A program made the translations under genes and the position numbers. Below are positions 1 to 5,686 of a DNA stretch of 6,435 nucleotides, in pieces (within the stretch, counting starts at the first letter, position 1; each line of letters opens with the position of its first letter). The notes below the pieces were generated by a model that was not told the DNA's origin, ran no database searches, and was given only the letters and a program-made list of their open reading frames with translations. Source of the DNA: an uncultured Burkholderiales bacterium (GTDB lineage Bacteria; Pseudomonadota; Gammaproteobacteria; Burkholderiales; Burkholderiaceae_E); the NCBI GenBank assembly GCA_903831925.1, contig CAIKZV010000718.1, positions 1 through 6,435 of the forward strand, in the 5' to 3' direction.

Positions 1-285
1 ATGACGACTTCAAAAGATTGCAAGCCGGTGGGCAGGCTTGATGGCGCCAACGCCGCAAGCTATGAAAAAGAATTTCTTGGCTTGCTGGTCGATGACGTCA
101 ATACGCTCAACATTGATCTGTCAGGCCTTGATTACGTCAGCAGCGCCGGTTTGCGTGTGCTGCTGGTTGCAGCCAAGGCAGCTAAGGGCAAGGGGGGAAA
201 GGTCGTCCTGTCGTCGCCTAAGCCGGCAATCCTCGAGGTGCTCAAGATCAGCGGTTTCGACAAGATCCTCGAAGTTCGCGTGTGA
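1..285 (+). CDS. STAS-domain protein, anti-sigma factor antagonist type (possibly 5'-partial)
   Basis: This reads as a single STAS domain of 94 residues. Seen: a GRLDG segment at residues 11-15 and the family signature DLSGLDYVSSAGLRVLL at 39-55, followed by a lysine-rich helix. By alignment with SpoIIAA, Ser48 (in SSAG) sits where the phosphorylatable serine lies. Known: such proteins bind anti-sigma kinases or related partners in the cytosol and are switched by serine phosphorylation. MlaB-like STAS proteins are an alternative, but the SSAGLR motif favours the antagonist class. Only about 10 residues precede GRLD, where STAS domains usually have a longer first strand, so the true start may lie upstream of the window; the ATG at base 1 is simply the first one available. 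The stop lies 9 bases before the GPP34 gene, which suggests one operon. No kinase, phosphatase or sigma factor is visible here, so the partner is unknown. Confidence 0.85.
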   Translation: MTTSKDCKPVGRLDGANAASYEKEFLGLLVDDVNTLNIDLSGLDYVSSAGLRVLLVAAKAAKGKGGKVVLSSPKPAILEVLKISGFDKILEVRV

Positions 286-294
286 GGCCCGACC

Positions 295-957
295 ATGAAC
301 GCTCCTCATAAACTGACCCTCGCAGAAGAACTCGTCCTGATTGCGCTCGACGACGAAAGCGGTTCGCTTCTGAGCCTGCCCCCGTTTTCTCTCGAGGTCG
401 CCATGGCGGCTTCGCTCCTGATGGAACTCGAACTCGCCGGCCGCATCGACAGTGACGAGCAAAAACTGTTCGTGATCTCTCCCAAGCCGACCGGTAAAGC
501 GATCCTTGACGAGCCCCTCGAAGAGATCGTTGCTGAAAGCCGCCAGTTGCCGACCTCCGCCTGGTTGCGTCGATTGGCTGCGCCCGGCCCGGTCCTTCGC
601 GAGCGCGTGATTGCGGGCCTGGTTGATCATGGCGTATTGCAGTCGGTTGAGAAGCGCCTGCTCTGGGTCTTCAAGACCCGCGTTTATCCGCCCACAAGCG
701 GCATCGAAGAGCGTGAGGTCAAGAGCCGCGTCATGACACTGCTCAATAACGATGAGATTCCGGATACCCGTGATGCCTTGCTGATTGGTCTGCTGCGCGC
801 CACCGGCATCATGTATCGGCTGCTGAGCTCGACCGAACGCGAACGTCTGCGTGATCGCATCGATCAGATTGCAAACCTCGAAGAAATCAACCGTGCACTG
901 AGCGCAACGATTTCCGAGCTGCTGATTGAGCTGACGTCGGCATCGTTTCATCCGTGA
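295..957 (+). CDS. GPP34 family (GOLPH3-like) protein
   Basis: This 220-residue protein matches the bacterial GPP34 pattern along its length. Residues 8-24 (LTLAEELVLIALDDESG) form the opening helix and ALDDE/G turn; 33-51 give the A-x-LLMELELAGRI helix; 60-74 carry the PKPTGKAILDEPL block; 107-114 read LVDHGVL; and 156-168 give the PDTRDALLIGLL helix. No signal peptide or membrane span is seen, so it is probably cytosolic or peripherally membrane-bound. Known: eukaryotic GOLPH3/Vps74 binds phosphatidylinositol-4-phosphate and retains Golgi enzymes; the role of bacterial members is largely unsettled. The ATG is well placed: GAGG at 284-287 overlaps the STAS stop with 7 bases of spacing, so translation of the two genes is probably coupled. 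A helical, charged C-terminus (181-213) follows. The family call is firm; the function is unknown and the STAS partnership is inferred from spacing alone. Confidence 0.85.
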   Translation: MNAPHKLTLAEELVLIALDDESGSLLSLPPFSLEVAMAASLLMELELAGRIDSDEQKLFVISPKPTGKAILDEPLEEIVAESRQLPTSAWLRRLAAPGPVLRERVIAGLVDHGVLQSVEKRLLWVFKTRVYPPTSGIEEREVKSRVMTLLNNDEIPDTRDALLIGLLRATGIMYRLLSSTERERLRDRIDQIANLEEINRALSATISELLIELTSASFHP

Positions 958-974
958 TGCTTCACAGCAGCGCC

Positions 975-1012
975 GGGTTCGGTCGATGTGTGAAGACACC
1001 TTGATCGAACCC
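975..1012 (+). ncRNA. Long RNA hairpin in the 3' UTR of the STAS-GPP34 unit (possible 3'-end small RNA)
   Basis: Bases 975-991 fold back on 996-1012 around a GAAG tetraloop. I count 14 Watson-Crick pairs, two G.U pairs (982/1005 and 985/1002) and one T/C mismatch (987/1000). The hairpin begins 17 bases after the GPP34 stop codon and is separated by only three bases from the palindrome at 1016-1039. It may protect the mRNA 3' end or form the body of a small RNA released from the 3' UTR. That role is inferred. I found no convincing promoter of its own. Confidence 0.5.
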
Positions 1013-1015
1013 AAT

Positions 1016-1039
1016 ATAAGGAGCCGATCGGCTCCTTAT
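1016..1039 (+). terminator. Intrinsic terminator, possibly bidirectional
   Basis: This is a perfect 24-base palindrome. As RNA it gives an AAGGAGCC / GGCTCCTT stem around GATC, followed on the plus strand by TTATTCTTTC. It lies 58 bases after the GPP34 stop and would end that operon. Read on the minus strand the stem is followed by TTATATT, so it could also stop transcripts coming from tRNA-Leu 117 bases upstream; no better terminator was seen for that tRNA. The T-tract is interrupted on both sides, so efficiency is uncertain. Confidence 0.75.
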
Positions 1040-1155
1040 TCTTTCGCGGGCGATTGTTTCCGGCTCGTACAAAAGGATTTTTTCTTGCGGGCTTCTGACC
1101 GAGCTGAAAATTATCGTCGTCGGATCGCAAGTTGCACATCGGCTGGCAGTACCGA

Positions 1156-1242
1156 TGGTGCCCAGAAGAGGACTCGAACCTCCACACCATTGCTGGCGCT
1201 AGGACCTGAACCTAGTGCGTCTACCAATTCCGCCATCTGGGC
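1156..1242 (-). tRNA. tRNA-Leu (anticodon CAG), reads CUG
   Basis: Reading the minus strand gives a complete 87-base class II tRNA. The acceptor arms GCCCAGA and TCTGGGC pair fully, with discriminator A and an encoded CCA. The D arm contains the AATTGGTAGA loop typical of leucine tRNAs. The anticodon stem CTAGG/CCTAG encloses loop TTCAGGT, giving anticodon CAG. The long variable arm CGCCA-GCAA-TGGTG is base-paired, as expected for tRNA-Leu. The T arm GGAGG-TTCGAGT-CCTCT is intact, with one G.T pair. It is transcribed away from rnr. A tRNA-Leu beside rnr/rlmB is also seen in Pseudomonas, so the neighbourhood looks old and conserved. Confidence 0.97.
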
Positions 1243-1248
1243 TTCGAT

Positions 1249-1262
1249 GTGACTGGCGTCAC
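1249..1262. repeat. Inverted repeat GTGAC-TGGC-GTCAC in the tRNA-Leu/rnr divergent region
   Basis: Perfect 5-base arms flank four bases. The repeat lies in the 5' leader of the tRNA-Leu precursor, ending 7 bases before the mature tRNA. It also overlaps the position where an rnr -35 box would lie (1253-1258). It could be a leader hairpin near the RNase P site or a protein-binding site. A short repeat like this may also arise by chance. Confidence 0.3.
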
Positions 1263-1281
1263 CCGAACCCGAAAGTATAAA
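1253..1281 (+). promoter_or_regulatory. Candidate rnr promoter overlapping the tRNA-Leu promoter
   Basis: TATAAA at 1276-1281 is a good -10 box on the plus strand. Seventeen bases upstream, CTGGCG (1253-1258) matches the -35 consensus at only three positions. It shares bases 1276-1279 with the tRNA-Leu -10 box. Transcription would begin near 1288, leaving only about 17 bases of untranslated leader before the GTG of rnr. The -10 box is reasonable and the -35 weak; a promoter further left, reading through the antisense tRNA, is the alternative. Confidence 0.4.
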
Positions 1282-1301
1282 CCCACCGTGAGTTCTGTCA
1301 A
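1274..1301 (-). promoter_or_regulatory. Sigma-70 promoter of tRNA-Leu
   Basis: On the minus strand the -35 box is TTGACA (1301-1296) and the -10 box is TATACT (1279-1274), with a 16-base spacer. The bases just after the -10 box are G/C-rich (TTCGGGTTCGGG), which resembles the discriminator of stringently controlled stable-RNA promoters. Transcription would start near 1267, giving a leader of about 25 bases. The -35 box lies only 4-9 bases upstream of the rnr start codon, so the two genes share this control region. Confidence 0.8.
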
Positions 1302-1304
1302 ATC

Positions 1305-3791
1305 GTGACCAAAACCTGGGTTCCTCCTTCTCGCGAAGAAATCCTTGAATCGCTTCGCGTTGCCGATTCACCGCTGACGCCGCAGGAAGTGGCTGAGCGT
1401 CTCGGTGTGACATCGAGAAACTTCCCGATCCTCGAGAAGCGCATTCTCGCGATGGAGCGCGACGGTCAACTGCTGCCCAACCGAAAGGGTGTGCTGCTGG
1501 TGGCGACTCGCCTCGAGTTGGTCGCCGGGCGCATCACCGGGCATCGTGATGGCTTCGGCTTTCTCATTCCCGATGCCGGCGGTCCCGATCTGTTTCTGTC
1601 GCCCCGCGAGATGCAAAAGGCGATGCATGGCGATCGGGCATTGGTCAGGCGCTCCGGAACCGACAGCCGCGGTCGACCCGAGGGTGCGATTGTCGAGGTC
1701 ACCGATCGCGGCCAGCGAAAGCTGGTGGGGCGGTTGCTGATCGAGCGAGGTCTGACCGTCGTGGTTCCGGAAGACCAGCGGATCAAGCACGACATTCTGA
1801 TCGCGCCGGGTGATGCGGCGAAGGCGCAGCCGGGGCAGGTGGTCACGGTCGAGATCGTGACTCCGCCGAATATTCATTCCCAACCGATGGGGCGGGTGGT
1901 TGAAGTCCTCGGGAGCATTGACGATCCCGGCATGGAAATTGAAATCGCGGTCCGAAAATTCGATGTGCCGCATCAGTTTTCGGACGCCGCGCTGCAACTG
2001 GCCGCAAAGATGCCGTCGCAGGTCAGGCCTGGCGATCTGAAGCGCAGGGTCGATCTGCGCGATGTGCCGCTGGTGACGATCGACGGTGAGGATGCCCGGG
2101 ACTTTGATGACGCTGTCTATTGCGAGCCGCTGGAGAGTTCGGGCCGACGTGCAGGCGGATGGCGACTGCTGGTGGCGATTGCCGACGTCAGCCACTATGT
2201 GACCCATGGAGATGCGCTGGTCGCCGATGCGATCGAGCGCTCGACCTCGGTGTATTTCCCGCGTCGGGTGATTCAGATGCTTCCCGAGAAAATCTCCAAT
2301 GGCCTGTGCTCGCTGAATCCTCAAGTCGACCGGCTGGTGCTGGTGGCCGACATGGTCATCTCCGCCACCGGACAGATGAAGGCCTATCAGTTCTATGAAG
2401 CGGTCATGCATTCGGCGGCACGGCTGACCTATGACCAGGTCTGGTCGGTGTTGTCGGGCCGTGACCCTGCTGCGGCGCGGCAGCTCGCGCCGATCGCGGG
2501 GCATCTTCAGAATCTCTATGAGCTCTATCGCACGTTTGCCAAGGCGCGTGAAGTACGCGGTGCGATGGACTTCGAGTCGGTGGAGACGAAGATCGTCTGC
2601 GATTTCGCGGGGCGAATCGAAAAGATCGTTGCACGCACGCGCAACGACGCCCACAAGCTGATCGAAGAATGCATGCTGGCGGCCAATACCTGTGCCGCGG
2701 ATTTCCTTGCGCGCAGCAAGCATCCGGCGCTGTTCCGGATTCACGAAGGTCCGTCGCCCGAACGTTTGACGCTGCTGCGTGAGTTTTTGCAGGGACTGGG
2801 CCTTGCGCTTGGTGGCGGGGATGACCCCAGGCCCTCCGACTATGCTGCGATTGCGGCGCAGATCGCCGGGCGACCTGATGCGCAGTTGCTGCAGACCATG
2901 CTGCTGCGATCGATGCAGCAGGCGGTCTATTCGCCGCATAACGTCGGTCACTTTGGGCTGTCCTATGAGGCCTATGCTCATTTCACCTCACCGATCCGTC
3001 GCTATCCCGATCTGCTGACGCACCGTGCAATCAAGGCGCTGCTGCAAGGCCGGCGATATCAGCCGCCAGTGCCCTCCGATGACGTGACCCAACGTACGCC
3101 GCCTGCGCGCGGCAAGCGTGGTGTCGCACCGGCCATGCCGTCGGCGCGAAAACTCGCTCAAGCCGACGATCGTGCACAGACCCGCAGTCAGTTGAGTGCT
3201 GCTCAGCGCGAGGAGCTCGACCGCTGGGAGACGCTGGGCGTGATCTGCTCGTCGAATGAGCGCCGCGCCGATGACGCGTCACGCGATGTCGAGGCTTGGC
3301 TGAAGTGCCAGTTCATGCGCGAGCGGGTCGGTGAACAGTTCCGCGGCCGCATCACCGGGCTGGCAAGCTTCGGAATTTTCGTGACCCTCGAGGAGCTTTA
3401 CGTCGAAGGCATGGTGCATGTCTCGGAGCTCGGCAGCGAGTATTTTCAGTACATCGAGGCGGCTCACGAGTTGCGGGGCGAGCGCACCGGGCTTCGCTAT
3501 CGCCTGACCGATGAGCTTGATGTCCAGGTCTCACGTGTTGATCTTGAAGCCCGGCGAATCGAGTTCAGGCTTGTGCGTGATGACATGCCGCGCAGCGATC
3601 GAGCCCGCCCGGGTGTCAAGGTGCCAACCGTGGCCGAACTCGGTCCCGCGCCCGAGTTTGGGGCGGCGGGGCGAAAGGCCGCGCGTCCGAAGTCCGAGGG
3701 GGTCGTCAAGGCGCAGGCTGCCCGACAGGCTGCGCGCGGCCGTAACGGACGCAAGGAAATGCGTGGCCCCAAACGCAAGCAGGGTCGCTGA
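1305..3791 (+). CDS. rnr: Ribonuclease R (3'-5' exoribonuclease, RNB family)
   Basis: RNase R degrades structured RNA 3' to 5', taking part in mRNA decay, rRNA/tRNA quality control and trans-translation. The 828 residues follow E. coli RNase R closely: an N-terminal helix-turn-helix region (about 8-60, with MERDGQLL at 50-57), two cold-shock domains (about 70-200), the RNB catalytic domain (about 250-575), an S1 domain (about 674-757) and a basic tail (787-828). The catalytic acidic cluster DGEDARDFDDAVY (260-272) is intact: Asp260, Asp266, Asp268 and Asp269 match E. coli Asp272, 278, 280 and 281. RNDAHKLIEECM (446-457) and HFTSPIRRYPDL (559-570) are also present. The GTG start is the first possible one, since an in-frame TAA lies at 1278-1280, and it aligns with the family N-terminus. 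No clear Shine-Dalgarno site precedes it. The segment 581-640 between RNB and S1 is longer than in E. coli. Confidence 0.97.
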   Translation: MTKTWVPPSREEILESLRVADSPLTPQEVAERLGVTSRNFPILEKRILAMERDGQLLPNRKGVLLVATRLELVAGRITGHRDGFGFLIPDAGGPDLFLSPREMQKAMHGDRALVRRSGTDSRGRPEGAIVEVTDRGQRKLVGRLLIERGLTVVVPEDQRIKHDILIAPGDAAKAQPGQVVTVEIVTPPNIHSQPMGRVVEVLGSIDDPGMEIEIAVRKFDVPHQFSDAALQLAAKMPSQVRPGDLKRRVDLRDVPLVTIDGEDARDFDDAVYCEPLESSGRRAGGWRLLVAIADVSHYVTHGDALVADAIERSTSVYFPRRVIQMLPEKISNGLCSLNPQVDRLVLVADMVISATGQMKAYQFYEAVMHSAARLTYDQVWSVLSGRDPAAARQLAPIAGHLQNLYELYRTFAKAREVRGAMDFESVETKIVCDFAGRIEKIVARTRNDAHKLIEECMLAANTCAADFLARSKHPALFRIHEGPSPERLTLLREFLQGLGLALGGGDDPRPSDYAAIAAQIAGRPDAQLLQTMLLRSMQQAVYSPHNVGHFGLSYEAYAHFTSPIRRYPDLLTHRAIKALLQGRRYQPPVPSDDVTQRTPPARGKRGVAPAMPSARKLAQADDRAQTRSQLSAAQREELDRWETLGVICSSNERRADDASRDVEAWLKCQFMRERVGEQFRGRITGLASFGIFVTLEELYVEGMVHVSELGSEYFQYIEAAHELRGERTGLRYRLTDELDVQVSRVDLEARRIEFRLVRDDMPRSDRARPGVKVPTVAELGPAPEFGAAGRKAARPKSEGVVKAQAARQAARGRNGRKEMRGPKRKQGR

Positions 3792-3819
3792 TGTTCGGTT
3801 TCGATAAGGAAGTCGGCGA

Positions 3820-4557
3820 ATGCTGATATTTGGTTTTCATTCGGTGACCTCGCGTTTGCGACAGGCTGCCGGCTCGGTGCGCGAACTTTACGTCGATGCC
3901 CGACGAGACGATGGTCGAGCACGTGATCTGCTGGCGCTGGCCGCCAAGCTCGGCATCGATGCGCGTCGAGTCGAGGTGTCGCGGCTCGATCGCATGTGCC
4001 CGAGTCGCCGCCATCAGGGTGTGGTGGCAATCGTCGAATCGCGCCCACCGGTGATGGGTCTGGAAGACCTGCTCGACGCGATCGAGGGGCCGGCCTTTCT
4101 GCTGGTGCTTGATGGGGTGACCGATCCGCGCAATCTTGGCGCCTGTCTGAGAGTGGCCGATGGCGCTGGCGTGCATGCGGTCATCGCGCCCAAGGATCAT
4201 GCCTGCCCGCTCAATGAAACCGCGATCCAGACCGCAAGCGGCGCGGCCGACAGCGTGCCCTACATCATGGTCACCAATCTCGCGCGTTCGATCGATGTGC
4301 TGGAGGATCGCTCGATTACCGTGATCGGTACGGCCGATGGTGCCGAGCAGTCGCTCTATGAGGCTGATGTGCCGGCCTCGGTGGCCTGGGCGCTTGGCGC
4401 TGAAGGGGTGGGCCTGCGTCGCCTCACCCGCGAGCGCTGCGATCGACTGGTGTCGATTCCGATGGCCGGTCAGGTCGAAAGCCTGAATGTGTCGGTGGCG
4501 GCCGGCATCGTGCTGTTTGAGACGGTTCGGCGGACTCGGGGTGCCGACCGCGTTTGA
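3820..4557 (+). CDS. rlmB: 23S rRNA (guanosine-2'-O-)-methyltransferase RlmB
   Basis: RlmB uses S-adenosylmethionine to methylate the ribose of G2251 in the 23S rRNA P-loop. The 245-residue length matches the family (E. coli, 243). An N-terminal RNA-binding substrate domain (1-75, opening IFGFHSV and closing RRHQGVVA) precedes the SpoU/TrmH knot domain. All three SpoU motifs are present: motif 1 LDGVTDPRNLGACLR (97-111, with Asn105 and Arg111), motif 2 ALGAEGVGL (191-199) and motif 3 IPMAGQVESLNVSVA (213-227, with Ser221 and Asn223). The start is supported by AAGGAAG at 3806-3812, 7 bases before the ATG. It lies 28 bases after rnr on the same strand, with no terminator between, so the two are probably co-transcribed. 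The related TrmH and RlmH-type knot enzymes fit less well. Confidence 0.96.
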   Translation: MLIFGFHSVTSRLRQAAGSVRELYVDARRDDGRARDLLALAAKLGIDARRVEVSRLDRMCPSRRHQGVVAIVESRPPVMGLEDLLDAIEGPAFLLVLDGVTDPRNLGACLRVADGAGVHAVIAPKDHACPLNETAIQTASGAADSVPYIMVTNLARSIDVLEDRSITVIGTADGAEQSLYEADVPASVAWALGAEGVGLRRLTRERCDRLVSIPMAGQVESLNVSVAAGIVLFETVRRTRGADRV

Positions 4558-4771
4558 CCCGACCTAGCTTGACGCGCTGCTTGGCTGGGCGATGCTACGT
4601 CGCTTGGCAGCTTGCGAGAGGGGCGCGTTGGGATTATGAGCCGATCGGCATCATCGGCAAGATCATCGTTGATCGTATTGGGCTGGGGATCCTTCGGCTT
4701 GCGAAATCTCGGATAAACGTCACGCTGGGAAAATCAAGTTATTCGAATCCATCCAGCAAGGACCTGCCCTC
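4558..4771. other. Intergenic region between rlmB and the PEP-CTERM-like gene, with two small hairpins
   Basis: These 214 bases hold no convincing gene. Two short stem-loops lie side by side: GCCGAT/ATCGGC (4640-4645 with 4653-4658) and GATCA-TCGT-TGATC (4661-4674). Neither is followed by a T-run, so they do not make a clear rlmB terminator. A weak promoter-like pair, TTGACG (4569-4574) and TGCTAC (4593-4598) spaced by 18 bases, could drive the downstream gene. I see no sigma-54 site with correct GG/GC spacing. AAGGA at 4758-4762 is the ribosome binding site of the next gene. Confidence 0.4.
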
Positions 4772-5686
4772 ATGTTGCGTCTAACCGTTGTCATGCGGGC
4801 TGTAGCGTCAGCGTCATTGATTGGGGTGTCGCTTAATCCGGCGCTCGCCGCGAAGATCGAATCCGGCACTGTTACTGTCCAGACGAGCAATCTCGGCAAC
4901 CTCGTGTCGCCCGACGTATCGACGTCGTCTTCTGTTTCGACCGCCCACCAGTACTATCGCCGGAACGACTCGACCAGCGTCACATATGAAGCAAGCAGCG
5001 AGATTCAGACGCCACCGACCGAGACCACCGCTGGACTGAAATATTTCTACCAGACGCCCATTACGACGAGGTCGTGGCTGGATGACAGCTGGAGTTCTGA
5101 CAGTCTCTCTGTCTGGGTGACTTCGCAGGGCCAGAATCAGGCTGGCGGCAAGTGGATCTCGATCGGGGGTTCGGTTACCTCAACGCTTGATTTAAGTATT
5201 AATTTCTCCCTTGAAGCCAGCGGAAAATTCACACCGACCTCAACGCCCTTCGGGTCAGCGGTTCCTTTACTGGCCTCATTCTATTTTGGCTCCTCGCAAG
5301 CGGTGACGCCGGTCCCTGGCTCGGGTACGTTCGCAGACTTGTCGACGCTTTCCTACAGCACGAATACCTACAATTCGACGATACAGTCGACGACCTTTTC
5401 CTTGGTTGCCGGTATTCCCCAGACTTTCCTGGCGTATGTCTATGCTGGCTCTGGCGTGTCGATCGAGGATTTCAAGCTGTATTCCAGGACTGGGATCTAC
5501 GATTTCACAACAACCCCGGGCGAGTTGGTCACACGCGGTACTCCGGTGCTGGTTGGGGCCGAGACCATCGCGCCGATACCCGGTGCCGAGCCGGTGGTGA
5601 TGCTTGCCGCCGGGCTCGCGGTCGCGGCGGCCCTGGCAGGTCGTCGTAAAAAGGGCGCGACTGCGCATCGCTCAGTTCAAGGCTGA
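4772..5686 (+). CDS. Exported protein with an atypical PEP-CTERM-like sorting signal
   Basis: The 304 residues have the architecture of a sortase-processed exported protein. Residues 1-26 form a signal peptide with hydrophobic core and cleavage site (ALA at 24-26, then AKIES). The mature part (27-266) is rich in Ser, Thr, Gly and aromatic residues, apparently all beta strand, and contains no cysteine. The C-terminus has the tripartite tail: PIPGAEP (268-274), a hydrophobic span (275-290), then RRKK (291-294). Known: PEP-CTERM tails are recognised and cleaved by exosortases and often mark surface or exopolysaccharide-associated proteins. Here the signature is not a clean PEP but IPGAEP, and ten residues follow the basic cluster, both unusual. 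The start is supported by AAGGA 9 bases upstream; Met8 (4793) is an alternative. Its base composition looks more A/T-rich than rnr/rlmB. The mature domain is unrecognised, so no function is offered. Confidence 0.8.
   Translation: MLRLTVVMRAVASASLIGVSLNPALAAKIESGTVTVQTSNLGNLVSPDVSTSSSVSTAHQYYRRNDSTSVTYEASSEIQTPPTETTAGLKYFYQTPITTRSWLDDSWSSDSLSVWVTSQGQNQAGGKWISIGGSVTSTLDLSINFSLEASGKFTPTSTPFGSAVPLLASFYFGSSQAVTPVPGSGTFADLSTLSYSTNTYNSTIQSTTFSLVAGIPQTFLAYVYAGSGVSIEDFKLYSRTGIYDFTTTPGELVTRGTPVLVGAETIAPIPGAEPVVMLAAGLAVAAALAGRRKKGATAHRSVQG

Noticed and set aside
121..1014. Long minus-strand open frame of 297 codons opposite the STAS and GPP34 genes
   Set aside because: It lies wholly antisense to two genes with clear family motifs. 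Its translation shows no domain pattern, and such frames are common in GC-rich DNA.
986..1252. Small plus-strand open frame across the terminator and the tRNA-Leu region
   Set aside because: It reads through the two hairpins and antisense to the tRNA, with no ribosome binding site and no protein-like pattern.
1368..2981. Minus-strand open frame of 537 codons opposite rnr
   Set aside because: rnr is certain on the other strand. The antisense product is His/Arg/Gln-rich with no recognisable motif, typical of a codon-bias shadow.
3497..4200. Minus-strand open frames spanning the rnr-rlmB junction
   Set aside because: They cover conserved coding sequence of both genes, and the products are low-complexity and Arg/Pro-rich.
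4581..4730. Sigma-54 promoter for the PEP-CTERM-like gene, as expected in some exosortase systems
   Set aside because: GG and GC elements occur, but none has the required ten-base spacing with the flanking TGG and TTGC context.
4554..4784. A 76-codon TTG-started frame overlapping the rlmB stop and the start of the next gene
   Set aside because: It has no ribosome binding site, shows no motif, and runs over the ribosome binding site and signal-peptide codons of the well-supported gene at 4772.
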